From Chloroflexota bacterium (GTDB lineage Bacteria; Chloroflexota; Dehalococcoidia; SM23-28-2; RBG-16-64-32): 52,461 bases of DNA. Location: contig JACZRQ010000005.1 of the NCBI GenBank assembly GCA_022574655.1, forward strand, positions 1 to 52,461, given 5' to 3'. Shown piece by piece: positions 34,901 through 42,676 of this stretch (its first letter is position 1; each line of letters starts with the position of its first letter). The position numbers and the translations under genes were made by a program. The notes under the pieces are model-generated. The model was not told the origin of the DNA and made no database searches. It worked only from the letters and a program-made list of their open reading frames with translations.

Positions 34901-35413
34901 GTGCCTGCTTCGGGCGCGCTTAAGGTACTCGGAATCGATCCCGGCCTTACCGCCACTGGTTACGGGCTCATCCTCGTTGAGGGAAACAAACACCGCGCGC
35001 TCGACTTTGGCGCCATCAAGCCCAAGAAGGGCATCGAGCACGCCGATCGCCTGCACACGATTCACTCAGCGCTCGTTGACGTCATCGCGCGAGAGAAGCC
35101 GGACGAAATCGCAGTAGAAGACTTCATCGTCGGGCACGTCCGCGCGGCCGTAGCGGTCGGTGAAGCGCGCGCGATGGCTCTCCTTGCTGCTTCTCAGGCC
35201 GGCCTTCCGGTCTCCATGTACAAACCGGCTGAGGTCAAGCAGTTCGTCACCTCGTTCGGTCGCGGCAGCAAGGAGCAAGTGCAGATGATGGTTCAGGCGC
35301 TTCTCGAACTCGACGAGCCACCGCAGTCGCACGACGCCGCGGACGCGCTGGCTGTTGCGCTCTGCCACAGCCTCAAACGTGGCGCGGCTCTCCTGAGCGG
35401 AGCACTTTCGTGA
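34901..35413 (+). CDS. ruvC: Holliday junction resolvase
   Basis: 170 residues from a GTG. Catalytic acidic residues in LGIDPGLTATGYG, AVEDFIVG and HDAADALA. It resolves Holliday junctions with RuvAB. Its stop overlaps the ruvA start by 4 bp. No ruvB is in this window. Confidence 0.96.
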   Translation: MPASGALKVLGIDPGLTATGYGLILVEGNKHRALDFGAIKPKKGIEHADRLHTIHSALVDVIAREKPDEIAVEDFIVGHVRAAVAVGEARAMALLAASQAGLPVSMYKPAEVKQFVTSFGRGSKEQVQMMVQALLELDEPPQSHDAADALAVALCHSLKRGAALLSGALS

Positions 35414-35991
35414 TCGGCCGCCTGCGCGGCACGGTGGACGATCGCGGCGGCGACTGGCTACTCGTAGACGTCGGTGGCGTTGGTTTCTTGGTGCATTGCT
35501 CGTCCGGCACGCTCGCCAACGCCAAGCAAGGCGCTCAGATCACCCTGCACACGCATCTCGCCGTCCGAGAGGACAGCATGACCCTTTACGGCTTCATTTC
35601 CGCGCACGAGCAGCGTCTGTTCCAGATTCTGACCAGCGTCAGCGGCGTCGGACCCAAGGTCGGGCTCGCTCTGCTCTCCGTGATGGACGCCGACGAACTC
35701 TCCTACGCAATCGCCTCCGGGAACGCTGCGTCACTCGCACGTGCCCAAGGTGTGGGGCAGAAGCTCGCTAGCCGCATCGTGCTGGAGCTGCGAGAGAAGT
35801 TCACCACTGAAGGGCCAACCACGGTCCCCGGCGTCGAGTCGGAGGACGTGATCGCCGCGCTAATGAGCCTTGGCTACTCGCAAGCGGAAGCGGCGGACGC
35901 CGTATCCCGAGTCAACATACCGCCCGGCGTGGAGCTGGAGGAGCGGGTTCGTCTCGCCCTCTCTCACTTCGCCAAGGCTCGTCTCGACTGA
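35410..35991 (+). CDS. ruvA: Holliday junction DNA helicase subunit
   Basis: 193 residues. N-terminal OB fold (IGRLRGTVDDRGGDWLLVDVGGVGF), two helix-hairpin-helix motifs (FQILTSVSGVGPKVGLALLS, LARAQGVGQKLASRIVLELREKF) and the C-terminal domain that touches RuvB (DVIAALMSLGYSQAEAADAV). It binds the four-way junction and loads RuvB. Read as an operon with yebC and ruvC. Confidence 0.96.
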   Translation: MIGRLRGTVDDRGGDWLLVDVGGVGFLVHCSSGTLANAKQGAQITLHTHLAVREDSMTLYGFISAHEQRLFQILTSVSGVGPKVGLALLSVMDADELSYAIASGNAASLARAQGVGQKLASRIVLELREKFTTEGPTTVPGVESEDVIAALMSLGYSQAEAADAVSRVNIPPGVELEERVRLALSHFAKARLD

Positions 35992-36056
35992 ACCGCTCTT
36001 CTACAAACGCCTCTCACTTTACGTAACGCTAACGGGGGTCTGCGCATCTAATTCTG

Positions 36057-37511
36057 GTGATGGACGAAACCTCCCCCGCCTGGGATCCCCCTGTGCCCGG
36101 ATCTACCCTGGCTTCAGAAACAGCATCGAACGGATCGGCCGCCGAGTCCGAAGACATATTCTCCGTAATGGGGAACAAGAAGGCCGTGCCGTCTCAGCAG
36201 TCGGACGGCATCGTCCACCTACCACCACCGCCTCAGTCGATCAAGGATACTGGTCTCTCCAGCTCGTTCCTTCTCGAGCTGGCGATGAAGATCGTCCACT
36301 ACATGGACGGACCCACCCCAGACCAGATAGCGCGGGCCCTTGGTCTCACCACCGGCCTCACCCAAGTAATCATCGAACAGCTAAAGGCCGATCGCTTCTG
36401 CGAAGTGATCGGCGGCGGGTCCTATGATCTGCCCGGCCGCTACAAACTGCGCCTCACCGATAAAGGTGAGTCCCGCGCCGAACAGGCCCTGGAACGGTGC
36501 CGCTACGCCGGCGCCGCGCCGGTTCCTGTCGAGCAGTACGAACAGACCATCGCCCCGTTTCTCGCCAAGCGGTTCCGGCCCACGCGTGAGGCGGTTCGAC
36601 GGGCACACGAGGGCCTCACCCTCGATCCGGAAACCGCCGATCTGCTCGAACGTGCTCTTCGCTCCGGAAGGACGTCGATGGTCTACGGCCCTTCCGGTAA
36701 CGGCAAGACCCACCTGCTCACCGAGTTCGTCCGCCTATTGCAGGGCGACATTCTCTGCCCGCGCGCCATCTACGCCTACGGTCAAATCGTGCGTATCTAC
36801 GACCCACTCGTGCACGAAGCCCGCGACGATAACGGCGCCGATCACGCAAACGGAGAAAACGGCGACGCCGCGCTGCGCCACGAAGAGCAAGTCGATCGCC
36901 GGTGGGTGAAGATCAAGCGCCCAGGGCTCATCATGGGTGGTGAGGTCACCGCCGAGTCGCTCGAACTCGGATACGACCCGATCGCCCGCTTCTATCAGGC
37001 TCCCAAGCATCTCAAGGCACAGGGTGGTGTGCTTGTAATCGACGACTTCGGCCGTCAGAAAGTCGCCCCCGAGGATCTCCTCGACCGTTGGATTATGGCC
37101 CTCGAACGCGGTCGCGATAACCTCCTTCTGCGTACAGGCGAGAACATTGACGTGCCCTTTTCGATGACCATTCTGCTATCGACTAACATCGACCCGACCG
37201 AACTCGCCGACGACGCTCATCTCAGGCGCATCTACTACAAGGTCTTTATTCCTCCGGTCAGCCCCGATCACTTCAAGCAGATCGTTCGCGGCATACTGGA
37301 GGAGGCGGGCATCACCTCGCCCGAGGAACACCTCGACGAGGCCGCCGCCTATCTCAGCGAGGCCACCGGCAGCAAGCTCAGTGGCTCCCTGCCACGTGAC
37401 CTCGTCTCGATCATCGTCGACAACGCCGAACACGATCGCAAAGAGCCAGAATTTAACGTCGCATCTGTAAAACTCGCCTACGAGCAGTTCACCGGCACAG
37501 CCGGCCGCTAA
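36057..37511 (+). CDS. AAA-type ATPase with N-terminal winged helix
   Basis: 484 residues; start GTG 36057 or ATG 36060. Residues 1-60 are disordered; ~70-145 form a winged helix-like domain (ELAMKIVHYMDGPTPDQIARALGLTTGLTQVIIEQLKADRF). The ATPase has Walker A GPSGNGKT (211-218), Walker B GVLVIDDFG, and LLSTN (sensor 1). It resembles uncharacterised ATP-binding proteins seen in Chloroflexota, sometimes linked to type IV or Flp pili; that link cannot be seen here. A TCTAAT box ends a few bases upstream, again with no leader room. Confidence 0.85.
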   Translation: MMDETSPAWDPPVPGSTLASETASNGSAAESEDIFSVMGNKKAVPSQQSDGIVHLPPPPQSIKDTGLSSSFLLELAMKIVHYMDGPTPDQIARALGLTTGLTQVIIEQLKADRFCEVIGGGSYDLPGRYKLRLTDKGESRAEQALERCRYAGAAPVPVEQYEQTIAPFLAKRFRPTREAVRRAHEGLTLDPETADLLERALRSGRTSMVYGPSGNGKTHLLTEFVRLLQGDILCPRAIYAYGQIVRIYDPLVHEARDDNGADHANGENGDAALRHEEQVDRRWVKIKRPGLIMGGEVTAESLELGYDPIARFYQAPKHLKAQGGVLVIDDFGRQKVAPEDLLDRWIMALERGRDNLLLRTGENIDVPFSMTILLSTNIDPTELADDAHLRRIYYKVFIPPVSPDHFKQIVRGILEEAGITSPEEHLDEAAAYLSEATGSKLSGSLPRDLVSIIVDNAEHDRKEPEFNVASVKLAYEQFTGTAGR

Positions 37512-37595
37512 CTCAACTAGACGCCGGCGCTATCCTCATCTTCCGAACGCGTGGTCATTCACGCTCGGGTTCGCGAACGACCTTGGGAAGGATGT

Positions 37596-38252
37596 CTATC
37601 GCTCGAGGCTCAGACCGAGCTTCTCGGCCACGTAAAGATGAATGCTGCCGAATCCACCGATCTCACGGTCCGTGTGCTCGAACCCTAACTCGAGGAACAG
37701 CGAGTCAACGTCACGAATGATGGCCCCGAGCTGGTTCTTCCAGAGGTTCGTCATGAACGTGCCCGTTCGGTTGCCGTCACTCGGGTAATCCACGTCGATC
37801 ATGACCAACCGCCCGCCGGCCTTCAGCACCCGGCGCATCTCGGACATGGCGGCCTTGCCGTCCGGATAGCCGGAAAACGCCATCGTGTTTACCACGGTGT
37901 CGAACGTCTCTCGCTGATACGGAATCGCCTCCACGCTCGCCCGCTGCAACTCCGCGCGCAGCCCCGCCTCCCGCACGTTCCTCTGCGCCGTTCGCACCAT
38001 CCGCGCGTTGTAGTCGATGCCGCATACCTCGAACTTCTGCGCGTACCTCGTGAGCAAGTATCCCGTGCCGAACGAAACATCGAGCACCCGCGGCCCTCGG
38101 ATCTCCGGCACCGCCTTGCCGATCCAGCTCTTCCACAGCGGCAGCGTCTTCACGATCACGTCGTAGGCGCGAGCCGCCCGCGTCCACACGCGGTCGTACT
38201 TCTCCGTGAACGCCCGCTTGTCCTCCGGCTCCGTCGAGTAGCGCCTCGTCAC
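37596..38252 (-). CDS. Class I SAM-dependent methyltransferase
   Basis: 218 residues, UbiE/methyltransferase-11 type: VLDVSFGTGYLLTRYAQKFEVCGIDYNARMVRTAQRNV (motif I and the acidic residue), FDTVVNTMAFSGYPDGKAAMSEMRRVLKAGGRLVMIDVDYP. N-terminal region MTRRYSTEPEDKRAFTEKYDRVWTRAARAYD is helical. Substrate unknown. Convergent with the ATPase gene and 29 bp from pabC on the same strand. Confidence 0.9.
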   Translation of the reverse strand: MTRRYSTEPEDKRAFTEKYDRVWTRAARAYDVIVKTLPLWKSWIGKAVPEIRGPRVLDVSFGTGYLLTRYAQKFEVCGIDYNARMVRTAQRNVREAGLRAELQRASVEAIPYQRETFDTVVNTMAFSGYPDGKAAMSEMRRVLKAGGRLVMIDVDYPSDGNRTGTFMTNLWKNQLGAIIRDVDSLFLELGFEHTDREIGGFGSIHLYVAEKLGLSLER

Positions 38253-38280
38253 CCTACCGTTATATCACGCGACGGTGAAC

Positions 38281-39108
38281 TTAGTCCGTCGCGTCCCGCT
38301 CGTACAACTCCCTGAGCCGCCGCGTCAGCGGACCCGGCCTACCGTCACCGAGCTTCGCGCCGTCCACCGATACCAGCGGCATCACCCCGGCGATCGCGTT
38401 CGTCAGGAACGCCTCTTCTGCTCCGCCCAGGTCGCTTGGAGTAACGGTCGTCTCCTCGACCGCGATCCCGGCTTCGGACGCCAGCTCGAGCACCGCCCCC
38501 CGTGTCACTCCCGGCAGCGCACCGTCCTCCACCATCGGCGTCCGTACGTGCCCGTCTCGAACGACGAAGACGTTGAACGCGCTCCCGTCCGCGACCAGCC
38601 CACGGCCGTTCAGCAGGATCGCTTCGTCCGCGCCAGCGGAGCGGGCCGCTTCCCGCGCCAGCACGTTATCCATGAAGTTCAGCGTCTTCGTCCGCGCCAG
38701 CGGCGACGTCTCGTTGCGCCTGACCGACGCGACCACCGCCGACGCTCCCCGCTCGTACATCGGTGGCGGATAGTCTGTTGCCGGCTTCGCCTGGATCAAC
38801 AGCGAAGGCGCGCCACCCTCTGCTCCCGCCGTCAGCGTCAGCCGCACTCGCGCGTCGTCCAGCTCGCAACGGCGCGCTAGCTCCCGCACGATCGCCGGAA
38901 GCTCGGCAAGCGCCGCCGGTGGCGCGATGGACAGCGTCTCCGCCCCCGCCCTCAGCCGTCGCAGGTGCTCGTCGAGTCTGTAGACCGATCCCTGCCGCGC
39001 TCGAAACGTCTCGAACACACCGCGGCCGAAGAGCACACCGGCGTCCAGCGCCGGCAGCGTCGCCTCGCCCGCCGGTACGTACTCGCCGTTCACGTACACG
39101 CATCTCAC
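38281..39108 (-). CDS. pabC: Aminotransferase class IV, probable aminodeoxychorismate lyase
   Basis: 275 residues of the PLP fold IV family: VYVNGEYVPAGEATLPALDAGVLFGRGVFETFRA, PLP-Lys in KTLNFMDNVLAREAARSAGADEAILLNGRGLVADGSAFNVFVVRDG, LPGVTRGAVLELA. The 4-bp overlap with pabB argues for aminodeoxychorismate lyase (p-aminobenzoate from ADC) rather than a branched-chain aminotransferase. The class cannot be separated by motif alone. Confidence 0.85.
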   Translation of the reverse strand: MRCVYVNGEYVPAGEATLPALDAGVLFGRGVFETFRARQGSVYRLDEHLRRLRAGAETLSIAPPAALAELPAIVRELARRCELDDARVRLTLTAGAEGGAPSLLIQAKPATDYPPPMYERGASAVVASVRRNETSPLARTKTLNFMDNVLAREAARSAGADEAILLNGRGLVADGSAFNVFVVRDGHVRTPMVEDGALPGVTRGAVLELASEAGIAVEETTVTPSDLGGAEEAFLTNAIAGVMPLVSVDGAKLGDGRPGPLTRRLRELYERDATD

Positions 39109-40370
39109 CGCAGCCCTTCCCCGACCAGCGCTCGTGCCATCGCCGATCCCTTATGCAGCGTTTCCTGGTACTCGCGCGTCGGGTCAGAGTCGGCAACGAT
39201 GCCGCTGCCCACGTGGAACGACGCGAGACCGTCCCTCACTACCATTGTCCGGATCGCGATGTTCAGGTCGGTGCTGCCGTCGAACCCGATGTAACCGATC
39301 GCGCCCGTGTACACCCCTCGCGCGACCGGCTCCAGTTCGTCGATGATCTCCATCGCGCGGATCTTCGGCGCGCCAGTGATCGACCCGCCCGGGAACGTCG
39401 CTTTCAGCAGGTCGACGATGTCGCTCCCCGGCTGCAGCCGCGCCCGCACCGTCGACGTCAAATGGTGTACGTTGGCGAACGTCTCTAGCTCGAACATGCC
39501 GGGTACGTTCACGCTCCCGATCTCCGCCACCCTACCCAGGTCGTTGCGTTCCAGGTCCACGATCATCAGGTTCTCCGCCCGGTCCTTCTCACTCGCCGCC
39601 AGCTCCTCAGCCATCGCGCGGTCGGACTCGGCGTCTCGACCTCGTGGGCGCGTCCCCTTGATCGGGCGCGTCTCGATCCCGCGATCCGTCGGATCGTAGC
39701 GCAGGAAGCGCTCCGGCGACGACGAAAGCACCGCGAACTCCGGGAAGCGCAGAAACGCCGCAAACGGCGAAGGCGACAGCGTCCGCAGCGCCAGATACAG
39801 GTCGAACGGATCGCCCTCATACGGCGCTTGAAACCGCTGCGACAGGTTCACCTGATAGATGTCCCCCGCGCGAATGTAACCCAGCGCCCGTCTCACCGCT
39901 TCCTCGTACGAGCCCTTCGCGAAGTTCGAGCACAGCCCCGCCGTAGTCACAGACGGCGGCAGCGGGCCTGTCGTGGCGGGCGCTAACTGGTGCGGCTCGA
40001 CCGTGTTTAGCCTGTCATAAAATGCCAGAACGCAGTCCGGCAACCCCAAGTCGTCAAGAACCGTGTCCGGAAGCCGCTCGATATGCTGTTTCAGCCCGTA
40101 CCCCAGGTATCCGACCGCCGCGCCCTCTCGGCCCTCGTGCTCGGCCAGCAGCGACCTCAGCACCTCGAACGGGTCGCCCTCCAGCCGCTCGCTCTTCCCG
40201 AACGGTCGCTCCACCTCGATTCGCCTGCCCCAAGATCGCAGAATCACCGAAGGATTCTCGCCCCAGAACGACCGCTGACCCATGCGGCCGTCGACCACGG
40301 CGCTATCCAGCCAGAATCCATACGGACGCGAACAGATCGAGCGCAGCGCGGAGATATCGGGGGCGGTCAC
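39105..40370 (-). CDS. pabB: Aminodeoxychorismate synthase component I
   Basis: 421 residues if the GTG at 40370 starts it; an upstream ATG frame extends to 40454 but without conserved sequence. PYGFWLDSAVVDGRMGQRSFWGENPSVILRSWGRR opens the family. Chorismate-binding motifs PIKGTRPRG, ENLMIVDLERNDLG, SITGAPKIRAMEIIDELEP and YTGAIGYIG follow. It makes ADC from chorismate with a glutaminase subunit (PabA), not seen in the window. Overlaps pabC by 4 bp; both feed folate synthesis, as does the methylene-THF consumer panB indirectly. Confidence 0.92.
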   Translation of the reverse strand: MTAPDISALRSICSRPYGFWLDSAVVDGRMGQRSFWGENPSVILRSWGRRIEVERPFGKSERLEGDPFEVLRSLLAEHEGREGAAVGYLGYGLKQHIERLPDTVLDDLGLPDCVLAFYDRLNTVEPHQLAPATTGPLPPSVTTAGLCSNFAKGSYEEAVRRALGYIRAGDIYQVNLSQRFQAPYEGDPFDLYLALRTLSPSPFAAFLRFPEFAVLSSSPERFLRYDPTDRGIETRPIKGTRPRGRDAESDRAMAEELAASEKDRAENLMIVDLERNDLGRVAEIGSVNVPGMFELETFANVHHLTSTVRARLQPGSDIVDLLKATFPGGSITGAPKIRAMEIIDELEPVARGVYTGAIGYIGFDGSTDLNIAIRTMVVRDGLASFHVGSGIVADSDPTREYQETLHKGSAMARALVGEGLR

Positions 40371-40462
40371 AGCCCAAAGTTTCCGGCAGCACAGAGGCCG
40401 CGTCAAGCAACCCCGATCCAGTATCATTCGCTCGTACCCATGACGCCTGACCACCCATCCCC

Positions 40463-40496
40463 CCGCTCATCCTGAGCTTGTCGAAGGAATGAGCGG
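40463..40496. repeat. Short copy of CCGCTC..GAGCGG repeat
   Basis: CCGCTCAT-CCT-N11-AGG-A-ATGAGCGG, a stem of 8+3 bp. It lacks the inner GGAGGG insert of the long copies at 26342 and 26411. It lies between pabB and the NTF2-like gene. Confidence 0.7.
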
Positions 40497-40515
40497 AGCA
40501 CCAACGTCTAGGGTG

Positions 40516-40521
40516 TAGGAT
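40516..40521 (+). promoter_or_regulatory. -10 box of the NTF2-like gene
   Basis: TAGGAT ends 9 nt before the ATG at 40531, giving a near-leaderless transcript. Confidence 0.4.
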
Positions 40522-40530
40522 CATCGCCAA

Positions 40531-40929
40531 ATGACGCTTGAACACACCAACGTAACCGCCATCCGTGACCTCTTCACCGCCCTCCGTGAACGCGACGCCA
40601 CCACCATCGCCCGCCTCCTCCCCGAAGACGCCGCATGGCGTTTCCCCGGCCGTCGCGGCAAGCTCGCCGGCGAACACCGCGGCCGCGAAGCCATACTCCG
40701 CTTCCTCGCCTCCGTCATGACCCTCACCGACGGCACGTTCGAACTCAAACTCGAAGACGTCGTCGGCGGCGACGATCACGTCATCGTCCTCTTCACCGGC
40801 CACGCTCAACGCCACGGCAAGACACTCGAAAACCCCACCTGCCTCCGCATCGAAATGCGCAACGGCCTACCCTCCGAGTTCCGCGAGTTCGTCTGGGACC
40901 TCGACCACGTAGACGACTTCTGGGCCTAG
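40531..40929 (+). CDS. SnoaL-like/NTF2-fold protein
   Basis: 132 residues, alpha-beta cone fold: NVTAIRDLFTALRERDATTIARLLPEDAAWRFPGRRGKLAGEHRGREAILRFLASVMTL, DDHVIVLFTGHAQRHGKTLENPTCLRIEMRNGLPSEFREFVWDLDHVDDFWA. The family contains small isomerases, polyketide cyclases and unknown proteins; no catalytic set can be chosen. Alone on its strand between two minus-strand blocks. Confidence 0.85.
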   Translation: MTLEHTNVTAIRDLFTALRERDATTIARLLPEDAAWRFPGRRGKLAGEHRGREAILRFLASVMTLTDGTFELKLEDVVGGDDHVIVLFTGHAQRHGKTLENPTCLRIEMRNGLPSEFREFVWDLDHVDDFWA

Positions 40930-40945
40930 CTGATCGCACGTAGCC

Positions 40946-40963
40946 GCGGACCTTCAGGTCCGC
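40946..40963. repeat. Palindromic repeat (first of a pair)
   Basis: GCGGACC-TTCA-GGTCCGC, with TAGC before it. An identical core follows at 41109-41126. Confidence 0.6.
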
Positions 40964-40995
40964 CCTCGCGGTTGCGAGCTTGAATCAACCATCGC

Positions 40996-41068
40996 CCCGC
41001 TCATCCTGCCTGCCCGCCTTTGGAGGGAGCTTGTCGCAGGAAGGCATGCCCGCCGCAGGAGGGAGCGG
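40996..41068. repeat. Long, partly degenerate CCGCTC..GAGCGG repeat
   Basis: CCCGCTCATCCTGCC..., then GGAGGGAGCTTGTCGCAGGA, then GCATGCCCGCC...AGGGAGCGGA. It includes extra internal copies of the GGAGGG segment. Confidence 0.55.
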
Positions 41069-41108
41069 ACCGCCTGCGCCGCTAAGTGCACAAGGTGCTG
41101 ATAGCCGC

Positions 41109-41126
41109 GCGGACCTTCAGGTCCGC
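41109..41126. repeat. Palindromic repeat (second of the pair)
   Basis: GCGGACC-TTCA-GGTCCGC, same core as 40946-40963, 163 bp apart. Confidence 0.6.
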
Positions 41127-41161
41127 CCCGATGCCTGACCTAAGCGGAGTGCAGAAGCCTA

Positions 41162-41572
41162 CTAGCTAGCTAGATCAATCCTGACGGCCTCTGGCTTGCC
41201 GGTAACGACTCTTATCCTGTAGGATCCTGCAACGTTTTGCAGCGTCTCGAAGTGAAATCCCTCCCTTGCTCCCGCAGGCCCAGACATGTGTATCCCGCTT
41301 CGCTGGGGCGTCACGTCAAACGACTTAATCGATTCGGCGTGCGCGCTTACTTCTAGCTGCGGAAGAACATAACGGGTATCGACCGTCAATATCACTTCGT
41401 AAATGTGGCCCTCGTTAGTCTTCTCATGCGTTTCGTCGGAGAGTTCAATCCTCGGCGGGCTCTCACTTTGGATGTTCACTATCCCCGCAGTGATACCTCC
41501 CTGTTGCTCGAAGCTCCTGACGTCGATTCGCGGTTGCTCGGCGGGGTTCTCTTCATTCGGCATTCTTGTCAT
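41162..41572 (-). CDS. Unknown protein with GGITAxxVNI motif
   Basis: 136 residues (an inner ATG at MPNEENPAEQ is another start). N-terminal EEQPRIDVRSFEQQGGITAGIVNIQSESPPRIEL, then a beta-rich domain (GHIYEVILTVDTRYVLPQLEVSAHAESI, GFHFETLQNVAGSYRIRVVTGKP). The GGITAGIVNI segment is shared with the preceding membrane protein (GGVTAYQVNI). No known family. Overlaps that gene by 20 bp, so the two form a unit. Confidence 0.6.
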   Translation of the reverse strand: MTRMPNEENPAEQPRIDVRSFEQQGGITAGIVNIQSESPPRIELSDETHEKTNEGHIYEVILTVDTRYVLPQLEVSAHAESIKSFDVTPQRSGIHMSGPAGAREGFHFETLQNVAGSYRIRVVTGKPEAVRIDLAS

Positions 41573-41855
41573 CCTTCTCGTTGCCTATATTCACCTGATA
41601 TGCCGTTACCCCGCCGCGCTGGTTTCGGGACGTTACGCTCATATTCGGTGAGGATGGGGTGACCGGTTGTCTCTCATCCCCTCGCCAAATGAGCGCCCAT
41701 GCGAGGGTTAGTACCCCAACGAGAAACAGTAATCCGCCAAGCGAAAGTAGCACCAAGAGTACCCACTCAGGTGGGTCTTCCCAGATCATCGGGAGCACCA
41801 TCGCTATTATCGCGATGCCCGCACCGATAAACGTTGATGCGAATCCGAGCCGCAT
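41553..41855 (-). CDS. Two-helix membrane protein
   Basis: 100 residues. Two membrane helices (FASTFIGAGIAIIAMVLPMIW and WVLLVLLSLGGLLFLVGVLTLAWALIW) then a hydrophilic tail with NQRGGVTAYQVNIGNEKDDKNAE. The tail shares the GG[IV]TAxxVNI motif with the next gene. No known function. Accessory pair of unknown origin. Confidence 0.65.
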   Translation of the reverse strand: MRLGFASTFIGAGIAIIAMVLPMIWEDPPEWVLLVLLSLGGLLFLVGVLTLAWALIWRGDERQPVTPSSPNMSVTSRNQRGGVTAYQVNIGNEKDDKNAE

Positions 41856-41937
41856 GGCCTTAGCCTACCACCCCTTCCGTGTCTTGCCTGAGACCCATCG
41901 GGTGGGAGGGTGGGACATTATCTCTTAATCTCCGAGG

Positions 41938-41957
41938 GGTCAGGCTCCGGCCTGACC
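41938..41957. repeat. Palindromic repeat
   Basis: GGTCAGGC-TCCG-GCCTGACC, an 8-bp stem with a 4-nt loop, just after the GNAT end (41967). May serve as a transcript end. Confidence 0.5.
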
Positions 41958-41966
41958 GAATCACCC

Positions 41967-42626
41967 TTAAATCGCCCGCCGCAGCGTCCTGATCCCGGGC
42001 GTCCCGTACACCGACTCGAACCCCGCATCCCGCTTCTCCGCGATCGCCTCGAACCCGCACTTCTCGTACGCCCGCTGCGCCGCGTCGTTGCCGATGAACA
42101 CGCTGATGTCCGCCGTCGACGCCCCTTTCCCACGACCGCGCTCCAGCATCTCCCCCACCAGCCGATCGACCAACCCCCGGCGCCGGAACTCCGGCAGCGT
42201 CGCCACGTTCTCGACGATCCACGTCCCCGCCACGTGCTCCGGAATCACGTTCATCACCGACATCGCCCGCGCGAACCCCTCCGCCGCCTGCTCCTCGCTC
42301 CGCCCGGTCCTCGCGTTCGCCTCGATGCCCGCCGTCTGGATCGCCGCGCCGCCAAGCTCCTCCTGGAAGTAGCCGCAAAGCGCCGCCGCCGGTGTCCCGT
42401 TTACCTCCGCGACGATGAACGGCGAGTAATGCGCCCAGTGCAACTGCTCCGTCGTCGCCAGCGCCTCCAGGTAATGCAGCTTACCTGCCTCGTCCTCCTC
42501 CTCCAGCATGAAGTCCCAGAACCCCTTCTCCAGATGCGACCGGAACGCCGTCAGCGTCACCCACGCCACAAACGGCGCATGCTCCGCCCTCGCCTCGACG
42601 ATCCGTACCTCAGCCTCGACAGTCAT
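41967..42626 (-). CDS. GNAT family N-acetyltransferase
   Basis: 219 residues with a GNAT core: WIVENVATLPEFRRRGLVDRLVGEMLERGRGKGASTADISVFIGNDAAQRAYEKCGFE (acetyl-CoA loop R-R-R-G-L). Start MTVEAEVRIVEARAEHAPF at 42626 with GAAGGAGAG ahead. The leader and first 13 codons recur, truncated, at 46635-46676. Substrate unknown. Confidence 0.85.
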   Translation of the reverse strand: MTVEAEVRIVEARAEHAPFVAWVTLTAFRSHLEKGFWDFMLEEEDEAGKLHYLEALATTEQLHWAHYSPFIVAEVNGTPAAALCGYFQEELGGAAIQTAGIEANARTGRSEEQAAEGFARAMSVMNVIPEHVAGTWIVENVATLPEFRRRGLVDRLVGEMLERGRGKGASTADISVFIGNDAAQRAYEKCGFEAIAEKRDAGFESVYGTPGIRTLRRAI

Positions 42627-42676
42627 GCTCTCCTTCGCCCGCCTCCCGGTGCACTATGGCCTGGCAATCCTGGTTG

